A stretch of DNA of 64,000 bases from Duganella alba (GTDB lineage Bacteria > Pseudomonadota > Gammaproteobacteria > Burkholderiales > Burkholderiaceae_D), in contig NZ_WKJN01000005.1 of assembly GCF_009674495.1 (NCBI RefSeq), positions 124,001 to 188,000 on the forward strand, written 5' to 3'. Shown here one piece after another: positions 38,902 to 47,161 of the stretch (the stretch's first letter is position 1; every line of letters starts with the position of its first letter). Position numbers and translations under genes: made by a program. Under the pieces are notes generated by a model. The model had not been told where the DNA came from. It saw nothing but the letters and a program-made list of their open reading frames with translations, and ran no database searches.

Positions 38902-39912
38902 ATGGAGCAATGGCTCGACCTGCGCAGTGACACCGTCACGCGCCCCAGCGCCGCCATGCGCGCTGCAATGAACGCGGCCGAAGTCGGCGACGACGTCTAT
39001 GGCGACGACCCGACCGTCAACCGCCTGCAGGAATACGCGGCCGACTTGTTCGGCTTTGAAGACGCGGTGTTCGCGCCATCCGGCACGCAGAGTAATCTGC
39101 TTGCGCTGCTGGCGCATTGCGGCCGGGGCGACGAATACCTGGTCGGCCAGGAGGCGCACACCTACCGCTACGAAGGCGGCGGCGCCGCGGTGCTGGGCAG
39201 TATCCAGCCGCAGCCGATCATCAATCAGACCGACGGCAGCATCGCGCTGGCCGACATCGAGTCCTACATCAAGCCGGACGATTTCCATTTCGCGCGCACC
39301 AAACTGCTGGCGCTGGAAAACACCATCAACGGCCGCGTGCTGCCGATGGACTACGTGCAGCAGGCGACGGCGCTGGCGCATCAACGCGGCCTGGCGACCC
39401 ACCTCGACGGCGCGCGCGTCTGCAATGCCGCCGTCAAGCTGGGCGTGAGCCCGCGCGAGATCGTTAAGGGCTTTGATTCCGTGTCGGTGTGCCTGTCCAA
39501 AGGCCTCGGCGCGCCGGTCGGCTCGGTCCTGCTGGGCACCAAGCCGTTGATCAAGGAAGCCAAGCGCTGGCGTAAGATGCTGGGCGGCGGCATGCGCCAG
39601 GCTGGCGTCATCGCGGCCGGCGGCCTGTACGCGCTGGAGCACAACATCCCGCGCCTGGCGGAAGATCATGACAACGCCGCCTACTTCGCCGGTGAGCTGG
39701 CGAAGATGAAGGGCCTGAAAGTCAGCACGCCGCAGACCAACATCTTCTACGTCGACATCCCGCAATTTGTTCAGCAAGGTTTGAGCGACGTACTGGAACT
39801 GACGCGCATCCGCGTCTCCATGTCGTCGCGCCTGCGCATCGTCACCCACATGGACGCCTCGCGCGATGATATCGACCGCGCCATCACCGTCTTTGGAGAC
39901 TTCTTTGGATAA
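38902..39912 (+). CDS. ltaE: Low-specificity L-threonine aldolase
   Basis: PLP enzyme splitting L-threonine or allo-threonine into glycine and acetaldehyde. The 336-residue product has LRSDTVTRPSAAMRAAM, GDDVYGDDPTVNRL, the THLDGARVCNAAV segment with the PLP-binding Asp, and the Schiff-base lysine region SVCLSKGLGAPVGS. It starts with no gap after the methyltransferase. PLP dependence is shared with IscS, but no functional tie to Fe-S assembly is known. Confidence 0.94.
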   Translation: MEQWLDLRSDTVTRPSAAMRAAMNAAEVGDDVYGDDPTVNRLQEYAADLFGFEDAVFAPSGTQSNLLALLAHCGRGDEYLVGQEAHTYRYEGGGAAVLGSIQPQPIINQTDGSIALADIESYIKPDDFHFARTKLLALENTINGRVLPMDYVQQATALAHQRGLATHLDGARVCNAAVKLGVSPREIVKGFDSVSVCLSKGLGAPVGSVLLGTKPLIKEAKRWRKMLGGGMRQAGVIAAGGLYALEHNIPRLAEDHDNAAYFAGELAKMKGLKVSTPQTNIFYVDIPQFVQQGLSDVLELTRIRVSMSSRLRIVTHMDASRDDIDRAITVFGDFFG

Positions 39913-40591
39913 TGACGACAACACCGTTCGCCTGTCCAAGCGCGTAGCGGACGAACGCCCATGCTCGCGCCGCGAGGCGGAGCTGTACATCGAGGGCGGC
40001 TTCGTCAGCGTTGACGGCCAATTGGTGGAAGAGGTAGGTGCGCGCGTCGCGCCGCATCAGAAGGTCACCGTCGCGGAAGATGCGACGCTGCTGGAGATCG
40101 TGCCGGTCACCATCCTGCTGCACAAGCCAGCAGGCGCCACGCAGCCGCTGCATCTGCTGAACGGCGACACGCTGACGCGCTCCGTGCCAGGCCAGCGCTT
40201 CCTCAAGCGCCACATCACCGGCCAGCAGGAGTTGCTGGCGCTGGACGCCAAAGTCAGCGGCCTGGCCGTGTTCACGCAGGACTTCCGCGTCAACCGCAAG
40301 CTGACCGATGAAGCGGCGAAGATCGAGCAGGAAATCATCGTTGAAGTCACCGGCCAGATCATCGAAGGCGGCTTGCAGCAGCTGAACCAGATCAACGGCA
40401 AAGTGAGCTGGCAGAACGAAACGCGCCTGCGCTTCGCCATCAAGAACGCCAAGCCTGGCCTGATCGAAAAGCTGTGCAAGGAAGTCGGCCTGAAAGTGGT
40501 GGCCATGAAGCGCATCCGCATCGGACGCATCTCCATGGCCAGCCTGCCGTCAGGCGAATGGCGCTACCTGCAAAACTACGAGCGCTTTTGA
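39905..40591 (+). CDS. RNA pseudouridine synthase of the RsuA/RluF group, TTG start
   Basis: A 228-residue S4-domain pseudouridine synthase. The S4 motif is RLSKRVADERPCSRREAELYI; the catalytic Asp is D114 in LLALDAKVSGLAVFTQD, replacing the usual GRLDxxSxGLL. The start is placed at TTG 39905 because GGAG ends six bases upstream and the S4 domain begins at once; it overlaps ltaE by eight bases. An ATG at 39866 in the same frame would add 13 residues. RNA target is probably large-subunit rRNA (RluF-like), by family resemblance only. Confidence 0.82.
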   Translation: MDNDDNTVRLSKRVADERPCSRREAELYIEGGFVSVDGQLVEEVGARVAPHQKVTVAEDATLLEIVPVTILLHKPAGATQPLHLLNGDTLTRSVPGQRFLKRHITGQQELLALDAKVSGLAVFTQDFRVNRKLTDEAAKIEQEIIVEVTGQIIEGGLQQLNQINGKVSWQNETRLRFAIKNAKPGLIEKLCKEVGLKVVAMKRIRIGRISMASLPSGEWRYLQNYERF

Positions 40592-42724
40592 TTATTTCGC
40601 GGCGGCGCCAGCCGTCTGCGACAGAATGAAGGCATAGGTATCCGCAGCTTCCGCATCCTGCTGCGCGCGGGTTGAACCCATGCCGTGGCCCGCATCAAAA
40701 TCCACCCGCAGCAGCACCGGCTTGCCGCTGGCGGTTGCCGCCTGCAGGCGCGCCGCCATCTTTGCTGGATGGAAGGGCGCCACGCGCGGATCGGTCACAC
40801 CGGTGGTCAGCAGCACCGCCGGATACTTGGTGCCATCCACCACCTGCTGATAGCTGTCGATGCTCTTCAGCGCCTTGAAGCCGGCCGGATCGGCAATCGC
40901 ACCCCATTCAGGTTCCTCACCGTAGCCGTTCTGCTCCGCCACGTAGCGCAGCGGATTGTGCCAGCCCACGCCGGAGATGACGGCCGCAAACAGGTCCGGA
41001 CGTTCTTCCAGCGCGCGGCCCATGGTGATGCCGCCGGCCGAACGTCCGCCGATGGTTTGATACGCCGGCGAGGTGTAGCCCTTGGCCTGAATCTCTTCGC
41101 ACACGGCGATCAAATCGCGCCAGGTATTCGGCTTGTTTTCCAGCTGGCCGGCGCGATGCCATTCGCGGCCAAACTCGCCGCCGCCGCGCACGTTCGCATA
41201 ACCGACAATCGCGCCTTGATCGACCAATGCCAGCGTGCGACCGGCAAACGCCGGCGAGTAAGCCGCCGCGCCATAGCTGCCGTAAGCAGAGATGAAGGCA
41301 GGATTTTTGCCGTCCATCTTCAGGCCTTTTTTGTAGATCAGGCTATACGGAATCCTGGTGCCGTCCTTGGCGGTGGCGAAGCGGCGCTCGGTGGTGTAGG
41401 CGCTGGTGTCGATGGCCGGCTTGGGCGTGATGCCGGTATCGGCCAGCTTGCCGTCCGCGCTGACGGACCAGATGCCGGTCGGCTGCAACCAGCCGGACAG
41501 AATCACCAGCGCGCCGGGCGCGTCGGCGTCCGCATCGACAGCGCCCAGCGTGCCGTCGAAGGGCAGGGCGATGCTGGCGACCTTGCCGTCCGTGCCGAGG
41601 CGCTGCAGCTTGCTGATGCCGCCGTCCATGGCGCGGATGTACAAGCCCTCCTTGGCGCGCGCCAGGCCTTGCAGCACCAGATCCGATTCCGGCGCCACTT
41701 CCTGCGCGCTGGCCAGTGCTGGCGCATTGGCCGAGGTTTTCAGCAGGCGTCCACGTGGATGGCCGCGCGTCGACAGCAGGTACAGATCGTCGCCGTGCAG
41801 GTCGACGGCGATGACTTCATCGGCGAAGTCGGCCACCAGCTGCCACTTGGCCTTGCCGGCCAGCGCGTCCTTCAATGGCGCGGCGTAGATGCGCTTTTCC
41901 TGGCGCACGTCGGATAGCAGCAGCAAGGCGGTGTCGGAGTGCGGGAACACTTCGATGTACGGCGACTGGATTTTTTCATACTGCACGCCGGCGTCCAGAC
42001 CGCGCTTCATCAGCACCGGATCTTTGGCGGCGTCCGTGCCCACCTTGTGGAAGCGCGCCTGCGCGTCCAGATAACGTTCGGGCGTGTTCACCTTGCCGGT
42101 CAGCTGGTTGTAGAAGAAGCCGGAGCTGTCGGCCAGCCAGCTGGGTTCCGCGCTCTCGGTGTTGGCGATGCGTTCTTTCAGCACCGTACCGTTGCGCACG
42201 TCCATGATGTAGAGGACCGAGTCTTCGCTGCCGTCTTTCGACAGGCCGTAGGCCAGCTTGCTGCCGTCCGGCGATGGATGCCACCAGTCCAGCGAGACGT
42301 GGCTGGTCTTGGTATCGAGCTTGGTCGGATCGACCAGCACGCGGTCCTTGCCGCCTTCGCGCACGAACAGTTTGAAGTTATTGGAGCCGGCGGGGCGCTG
42401 CTGGTAGAACAGGCGGGCGCCGGTCTTCTGCACGCGCGCCGGCGCGGCGATGTCGCCGGACAGTTGCTGGATGCGCTTCAGCAGCTCGTCGCGCCTGGGC
42501 AGCGTGTCGAGGATGGCGCGGGTGTGGGCGTTCTGTTGTTTGAGGAAGGGCAGCCAGTCCGGATCCTTGTCGTTCTCCATCCAGCGATAGCGGTCGGTGA
42601 TGGTTTCGCCGAAATAGGTGTCGGTGACAGGGGCGATGCGGGCGACCGGGGCCGGCGGGATGTCGGCGGCAAAGCTGGACGAAACGGCGAGTACAAGCGC
42701 CGTCGCGTAGAGGGCTGGTTTCAT
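40592..42724 (-). CDS. Secreted prolyl oligopeptidase family protein (S9A)
   Basis: Serine peptidase cleaving after proline in short peptides. The 710-residue product has a signal peptide (about residues 1-20, ending FAAD), a seven-bladed propeller region and a C-terminal alpha/beta-hydrolase domain. The nucleophile lies in GGRSAGGITMG, and DAGHGMG near the end carries the catalytic His; the Asp is probably in TDPRVAP. Start is ATG 42724; an upstream frame runs into the RDD gene. Its ribosome site lies in the stem of a 5' hairpin. The stop abuts that of the convergent pseudouridine synthase. Confidence 0.93.
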   Translation of the reverse strand: MKPALYATALVLAVSSSFAADIPPAPVARIAPVTDTYFGETITDRYRWMENDKDPDWLPFLKQQNAHTRAILDTLPRRDELLKRIQQLSGDIAAPARVQKTGARLFYQQRPAGSNNFKLFVREGGKDRVLVDPTKLDTKTSHVSLDWWHPSPDGSKLAYGLSKDGSEDSVLYIMDVRNGTVLKERIANTESAEPSWLADSSGFFYNQLTGKVNTPERYLDAQARFHKVGTDAAKDPVLMKRGLDAGVQYEKIQSPYIEVFPHSDTALLLLSDVRQEKRIYAAPLKDALAGKAKWQLVADFADEVIAVDLHGDDLYLLSTRGHPRGRLLKTSANAPALASAQEVAPESDLVLQGLARAKEGLYIRAMDGGISKLQRLGTDGKVASIALPFDGTLGAVDADADAPGALVILSGWLQPTGIWSVSADGKLADTGITPKPAIDTSAYTTERRFATAKDGTRIPYSLIYKKGLKMDGKNPAFISAYGSYGAAAYSPAFAGRTLALVDQGAIVGYANVRGGGEFGREWHRAGQLENKPNTWRDLIAVCEEIQAKGYTSPAYQTIGGRSAGGITMGRALEERPDLFAAVISGVGWHNPLRYVAEQNGYGEEPEWGAIADPAGFKALKSIDSYQQVVDGTKYPAVLLTTGVTDPRVAPFHPAKMAARLQAATASGKPVLLRVDFDAGHGMGSTRAQQDAEAADTYAFILSQTAGAAAK

Positions 42725-42731
42725 TTTCTGT

Positions 42732-42768
42732 CCTTCGTGGCGGAAAGATCCTATTCTGCCACGAAAGG
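42732..42768 (-). promoter_or_regulatory. 5' hairpin covering the ribosome site of the oligopeptidase gene
   Basis: On the minus strand CCTTTCGTGGC pairs with GCCACGAAGG (core stem TTCGTGGC/GCCACGAA, loop 16 bases). The downstream arm contains GAAGGA, the ribosome site eight bases before the ATG. Folding would therefore hide it. Confidence 0.5.
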
Positions 42769-42777
42769 TTAGAAAAA

Positions 42778-43305
42778 TTACACTGGCGCGGTGGCCTTCT
42801 TTTTCTTCGGCAGCGGGGGCAGCTGCACCAGGCGCGTGCCGGCCAGCTTGTCGTGCAGGAACTGGCGATCCTTGTCGAGGAAGGCGGTCAGCGACCACAG
42901 CAGGATGCCGGCGAAGACCGCGCCCAGCGCCTGCCACTTGTGCAGGTCGAACGCCAGCGCCACCAGCAGCGCCGGCAGCACCCACATCCAGCTGGCCAGG
43001 TAGCGCACGGCGGCCGCGCGCGGCGACACCATGCCACCGTCCACGCCCACCAGCTTCATGCGCCAGGTTTTCATAGCCAGCGTCTGGCCATCGCGCGTCC
43101 ATTGGTGGATGAAGTAGAAGCCCAGTACCAGGAAGGCCAGCGCCTGGCGCATGTGCTCGATCAGCGGCGCGTGACTGGCGTGGGTGGCGATCTCGAAGAT
43201 CAGGAATGGCAGGAACAGCACGGCAAAGCCAAGCAGCGATTCGTACACCATCGAAATCAGGCGGCGCTTGACGGTCGGGAAGGTGGTGACCAGGTTATTT
43301 GACAT
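42778..43305 (-). CDS. RDD-family membrane protein
   Basis: A 175-residue integral membrane protein with the RDD signature: the first helix follows VKRRLISMVYESLL, the central TRDGQTLAMKTWRMKLVG segment precedes further helices, and the C-terminal LDKDRQFLHDKLAGTRLV carries the characteristic Asp. About four membrane helices are visible. It is the last gene of the ECF sigma operon and overlaps the DUF3106 gene by 11 bases. RDD proteins have been linked to ion transport in some bacteria; here the role is open. Confidence 0.9.
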   Translation of the reverse strand: MSNNLVTTFPTVKRRLISMVYESLLGFAVLFLPFLIFEIATHASHAPLIEHMRQALAFLVLGFYFIHQWTRDGQTLAMKTWRMKLVGVDGGMVSPRAAAVRYLASWMWVLPALLVALAFDLHKWQALGAVFAGILLWSLTAFLDKDRQFLHDKLAGTRLVQLPPLPKKKKATAPV

Positions 43306-43996
43306 CGGCAGGCGTGCCTTGCGTAGGCGGTGTGGAGGACGGCGGAATCGGCGTCACGTTGGACGCGTTCGGCAGCGGCGCGTTCGGATCGGCTGGCGGC
43401 GTTGCCACCGGCGGCACGACCGGCGCGGCAGGCGGCGCCACCGGCTTGATCGGGGCGGGCGTGGCCATCTTGGCCTGTGCCGGCGTCGGCAGATTGACCA
43501 CCTGTTTCTTGGTCGCGGCCTTGGCGGCCAGTTGTTTTTTCTGCTCGTCCGAGAGCTGCTGGTACTCTTCCCACGAAATCGACTTCTGCGCCGGATTCAG
43601 CTTTTGCGCGCGGGCATAGTTCTGGCGCACCTGGCGGCGTTCTTCCGGCGTCATGCGCACCCATTCGCGCATGCGCTCCTGCACGCGCACCTGTTCGTCG
43701 GCCTTCATGTGCGCATAGCGCCTGGCGATGCCCAGCCATTTCTGCTTGCGGACCGGTTCCATCCTGTCCCACTCGCCGGCGAGCGGCTCCAGCGCCTGCT
43801 GCTGTGCAGGCGACAGATCCTTCCAGAGTGTTTTTTCAGGGGCGTTGGCGGCGCTCTTGCCGCCCGTGACGGCCGCCACCGGCGCCTTCACCAGCGCCGG
43901 CGCGTCCGGCTGGCTGCCCAGCCACGCCGCGCCGCCCAATGCGACCGCCGCCACCGCTGCTCCTGCGCTCCACTTGGCGCGACCGCTCCATGCCAT
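43295..43996 (-). CDS. DUF3106 protein of the ECF sigma operon
   Basis: A 233-residue protein with one N-terminal hydrophobic segment (about residues 8-27) that may be a signal anchor, a helical charged core rich in Trp/Arg (LWKDLSPAQQQALEPLAGEWDRM, WVRMTPEERRQVRQNYARAQ) typical of DUF3106, and a long Pro/Ala/Thr-rich tail (about 170-233). The core resembles periplasmic sensor proteins of the Spy/RsbX-type helical class in style, but this is only a compositional likeness. Lies between DUF3619 and RDD genes. Confidence 0.85.
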   Translation of the reverse strand: MAWSGRAKWSAGAAVAAVALGGAAWLGSQPDAPALVKAPVAAVTGGKSAANAPEKTLWKDLSPAQQQALEPLAGEWDRMEPVRKQKWLGIARRYAHMKADEQVRVQERMREWVRMTPEERRQVRQNYARAQKLNPAQKSISWEEYQQLSDEQKKQLAAKAATKKQVVNLPTPAQAKMATPAPIKPVAPPAAPVVPPVATPPADPNAPLPNASNVTPIPPSSTPPTQGTPADVK

Positions 43997-44000
43997 AGGC

Positions 44001-44405
44001 TTACTCGCTTTGCGTCAGATAGGCGTTGAAGCCGTGGTCCAGATAGGCGTCCAGCGGCAATTCATCGGACAGCACAGCGGCGTCGATTTCGGCCAGGTCG
44101 GCGATGCGTTCCTGCTGTTCGTACTGGTAGATGCCGACCATGCCGACCACCAGGGCCAGCGCCGGCACCAGCATGCCCCAGCGGCCCAGCCAGTTGAACT
44201 GCGACATGAAGCCGCCGCCGGCCGAGGCCAGCTCGGTCTTCAGCACGCGCACGGCCAGCGGCACTTCCACATGGGCTTTCTTGCGGGCGAGCGCCATCTT
44301 GCGCGCCTGCGCCAGGCGGTCCGTGGTCGAAGCGGGCAGCTCGTCCAGTCTTTCATTGAGCGCGTGGCGCACCTTGTAAGCAAAGTTCAGATCGTCGGTG
44401 TTCAT
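44001..44405 (-). CDS. DUF3619 protein, probable anti-sigma partner
   Basis: A 134-residue protein with an N-terminal helical cytoplasmic part and one membrane helix near residues 74-94 (LGRWGMLVPALALVVGMVGIY), ending in a short periplasmic tail. It overlaps the ECF sigma gene by four bases, the usual place for an anti-sigma factor, and its cytoplasm-membrane-periplasm layout suits that role. The anti-sigma role is inferred from position and topology. Confidence 0.82.
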   Translation of the reverse strand: MNTDDLNFAYKVRHALNERLDELPASTTDRLAQARKMALARKKAHVEVPLAVRVLKTELASAGGGFMSQFNWLGRWGMLVPALALVVGMVGIYQYEQQERIADLAEIDAAVLSDELPLDAYLDHGFNAYLTQSE

Positions 44406-44971
44406 AATTTAATTCCCTTGGCTGCCAGCGCCTCGGCCAGCGCATGTGTTGCACGAGAGCAATGCGTTTTGACGCTGCCTTCCGAGCAGCCCATGGCCTC
44501 GGCGGTTTCGGCGACATCCATATCCTGCCAATAACGCAGAAGGAAGGCTTCTCGTTGACGTGCCGGAAGCTTTTGTACTTCGGCATCGATGATTTCCAGC
44601 GTCTGCTGGCGCTCGATCTTGTCCGCGCCCGATTCGGCGGCCTCGGAACCGGCCTCGGCGGCATAGGATTCGAGTATATCAAAGTCCTCGTGGTCCTCTC
44701 CCGAGGGGCCCATGCCGGAAAACAGGCTGACCCAGGTGTTGCGCACCTTTTCGCGACGGAAATAATCGAGGATGGTGGTCTGCAGGATGCGCTGGAACAG
44801 CATCGGCAGCTCGGCGGCCGGCTTGTCGCCGTATTTTTCGGCGAGCTTGATCATCGCGTCCTGCACGATGTCCAGGGCGGATTCGTCCTTGCGTACTGCG
44901 TAGACGGCTTGCTTGAAGGCCCGGCGTTCGACGTTTTCGAGGAAGTCGGATAATTCTTTGTCTGTGGCCAT
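44402..44971 (-). CDS. ECF-type RNA polymerase sigma factor
   Basis: A 189-residue sigma-70 family protein with region 2 (about residues 15-80, DIVQDAMIKLAEKY and ILDYFRREK) and region 4 (about 125-180, LPARQREAFLLRYWQDMDVAETAEAMGCSEGSVKTHCSRATHAL). It heads the operon sigma-DUF3619-DUF3106-RDD, conserved in betaproteobacteria as far as I recall. An acidic insert (about 85-115) separates the two regions. Signal and target promoters are unknown. Confidence 0.92.
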   Translation of the reverse strand: MATDKELSDFLENVERRAFKQAVYAVRKDESALDIVQDAMIKLAEKYGDKPAAELPMLFQRILQTTILDYFRREKVRNTWVSLFSGMGPSGEDHEDFDILESYAAEAGSEAAESGADKIERQQTLEIIDAEVQKLPARQREAFLLRYWQDMDVAETAEAMGCSEGSVKTHCSRATHALAEALAAKGIKL

Positions 44972-45429
44972 GCGTCGGGGAAGGGGGCTGCCGGGTTTTT
45001 TGAACTGAGGCGCATGCTAGCAAAAAACGTCGTGTTTTGCATGGTTTTACGTCAAAACTGATCAATTTCCGAATTATCCCTTGCCCAAACGGGGGCGGCG
45101 GGTGTAACTTATGGGACGCTTTGAACAACCCCGAAGCTCTATGGTCTGGTCGCCGCAGGCACACAACGCCGCAACGACACGACGCGCTTTCATATGTAGG
45201 CAGTTTGCTCTCGCCCGTACCACAAGTACGAGAGGTACGCATAACCACTACGGAAAACCCGGCCAAACGAGAGTTTGCGCTAGCACCGCTTTGCACGTCA
45301 CTACGGTTGACGGAAGAGGCAGTGCGACCGCATAAATAAAGGGAAGCTGGGCAGAGCTGTAGCGGTAGGCATACTTCGTCAGGACAGAGCATCCGATCAA
45401 TCTCCAATGGACCTTGAAAGGAATGTTTC
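44972..45429. promoter_or_regulatory. 458-base region between the ECF sigma gene and ilvB
   Basis: No convincing gene is present. It must hold the minus-strand promoter of the sigma operon and the plus-strand promoter and leader of ilvB. A possible ilv promoter is TTGCCC (45081-45086) with TAACTT (45105-45110), spacer 18. The only longer frame (45111-45335) is not rich in Ile, Leu or Val and does not look like an attenuator peptide. Confidence 0.55.
45203..45300 (+). ncRNA. Candidate structured leader RNA of ilvB
   Basis: CTCTCG (45208-45213) can pair with either of two CGAGAG copies (45229-45234 or 45268-45273). CGTAC (45216-45220) can pair with GTACG at 45226-45230, or, extended to CGTACC, with GGTACG at 45234-45239. 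A short hairpin CAAAC-GAGA-GTTTG with a GNRA-type loop lies at 45264-45277, and CGTCA/TGACG can pair further on. Mutually exclusive stems in a long leader before acetolactate synthase suggest cis-regulation. No U-rich terminator was seen next to them. Confidence 0.4.
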
Positions 45430-47160
45430 ATGAACACCGAAGCATCGTCATCACAACTTACTGGCGCAGAAATACTGGTGCGCTGCCTGGCCGAAGAGGG
45501 CGTCGAGCACGTCTTTGGTTATCCGGGTGGAGCCGTCCTGTACATCTACGACGCCATCTTCAAGCAAGACAAATTCCAACACGTTCTGGTACGCCATGAG
45601 CAGGCTGCGGTCCACGCCGCCGATGCTTACTCGCGCTCGTCGAACAAGGTTGGTGTCGCGCTGGTCACGTCCGGTCCGGGCGTCACCAATGCCGTCACCG
45701 GTCTGTCCACCGCGTACATGGATTCCATCCCGATGGTGGTGATCTCCGGCCAGGTGCCGAGCCACGCCATTGGCCAGGATGCGTTCCAGGAATGCGACAC
45801 GGTCGGTATCACCCGTCCGGTGGTCAAGCACAATTTCCTCGTCAAAGACGTCAAGGATTTGGCGGAAACCGTCAAGAAAGCCTTCTTCATCGCCCGCACC
45901 GGCCGTCCAGGCCCTGTGCTGGTCGATATTCCGAAGGATATCTCGATGCACAAGACGACCTTCTCGTACCCGAAAGAGGTCGAGATGCGGTCGTACAAAC
46001 CGGTCGACAAGGGTCACTCGGGCCAGATCCGCAAGGCAGTCCAGCTGCTGCTGCAAGCCGAACGTCCGATGATCTACACTGGCGGCGGCGTGATCCTGGC
46101 CAATGCGGCGCCGGAACTGAACAAGCTGGTCGACAAGCTCGGCTTCCCGGTCACCAACACGCTGATGGGCCTGGGCGCGTATAAAGCGTCGAGCGAGAAC
46201 TTCGTCGGCATGCCCGGCATGCACGGCACCTACGAAGCCAATATGGCCATGCAGCACTGCGACGTGCTGATCGCCATCGGCGCGCGCTTCGACGACCGCG
46301 TGATCGGCAACCCGAAGCACTTCGCCTCCAACCCGCGCAAGATCATCCACGTGGACATCGATCCATCGTCGATCTCCAAGCGCGTGAAAGTGGACATTCC
46401 GATCGTCGGCAACGTCAAGGACGTGCTGATCGAATTCCTGGCCCAGCTCGACGCTGCGGACGCCAAGCCGAACGCGCCTGCGCTCAAGGACTGGTGGAAA
46501 CAGGTCAACGAATGGCGCGGCCGCGACTGCCTCAAATACCCAACCTCGGACCTGGTGATCAAGCCGCAATCGGTGGTGGAAAAACTGTGGGAAGTGACCA
46601 AGGGCGACGCCTTCATCACCTCCGACGTCGGTCAGCACCAGATGTGGGCCGCGCAGTACTACCCGTTCGACAAGCCTAAGCGCTGGGTCAACTCGGGCGG
46701 CCTGGGCACCATGGGGGTCGGCCTGCCATACGCCATGGGCGTGCAGATGGCCAATCCGGACGCCACCGTCGCCTGCATCACCGGCGAGGGCTCGATCCAG
46801 ATGTGCATCCAGGAACTGGCTACCTGCAAGCAGTACCACCTGACGCCGAAGATCATCATGCTGAACAACCGCTTCCTCGGCATGGTCCGCCAGTGGCAGC
46901 AGATCGACTACGGTTCGCGCTATTCCGAGTCCTACATGGACTCGCTGCCGAACTTCGAGAAGCTGGCCGAGGCCTATGGCCACGTCGGCATGCGCATCGA
47001 GAATCCGAACGATGTGGACGGCGCGCTGCGCGACGCGTTTGCCATGAAAGACAAGCTGGTCTTCATGAACTTCATTACCGATCAATCGGAAAACGTGTGG
47101 CCGATGGTGAAGGCGGGCAAAGGCCTCTCCGAAATGCTGCTGGGTTCGGAGGATCTCTAA
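45430..47160 (+). CDS. ilvB: Acetolactate synthase large (catalytic) subunit
   Basis: TPP enzyme making acetolactate or acetohydroxybutyrate, the first common step of branched-chain amino acid synthesis. The 576-residue product has the N-terminal GAEILVRCLAEEGVEHVFGYPGGA with the catalytic Glu region, the middle FAD-binding domain, and a C-terminal TPP motif where the usual GDGS is GEGS (ITGEGSIQM). It would equally be named ilvI; the symbol choice follows the three-gene layout. AAAGGAA precedes the ATG. ilvH begins after one base. Confidence 0.97.
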   Translation: MNTEASSSQLTGAEILVRCLAEEGVEHVFGYPGGAVLYIYDAIFKQDKFQHVLVRHEQAAVHAADAYSRSSNKVGVALVTSGPGVTNAVTGLSTAYMDSIPMVVISGQVPSHAIGQDAFQECDTVGITRPVVKHNFLVKDVKDLAETVKKAFFIARTGRPGPVLVDIPKDISMHKTTFSYPKEVEMRSYKPVDKGHSGQIRKAVQLLLQAERPMIYTGGGVILANAAPELNKLVDKLGFPVTNTLMGLGAYKASSENFVGMPGMHGTYEANMAMQHCDVLIAIGARFDDRVIGNPKHFASNPRKIIHVDIDPSSISKRVKVDIPIVGNVKDVLIEFLAQLDAADAKPNAPALKDWWKQVNEWRGRDCLKYPTSDLVIKPQSVVEKLWEVTKGDAFITSDVGQHQMWAAQYYPFDKPKRWVNSGGLGTMGVGLPYAMGVQMANPDATVACITGEGSIQMCIQELATCKQYHLTPKIIMLNNRFLGMVRQWQQIDYGSRYSESYMDSLPNFEKLAEAYGHVGMRIENPNDVDGALRDAFAMKDKLVFMNFITDQSENVWPMVKAGKGLSEMLLGSEDL

Positions 47161-47161
47161 C

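Noticed and set aside
45111..45335. A 74-codon frame in the ilv leader as attenuator peptide
   Set aside because: Few Ile, Leu or Val codons and no run of them; its translation is Arg/Thr-rich.
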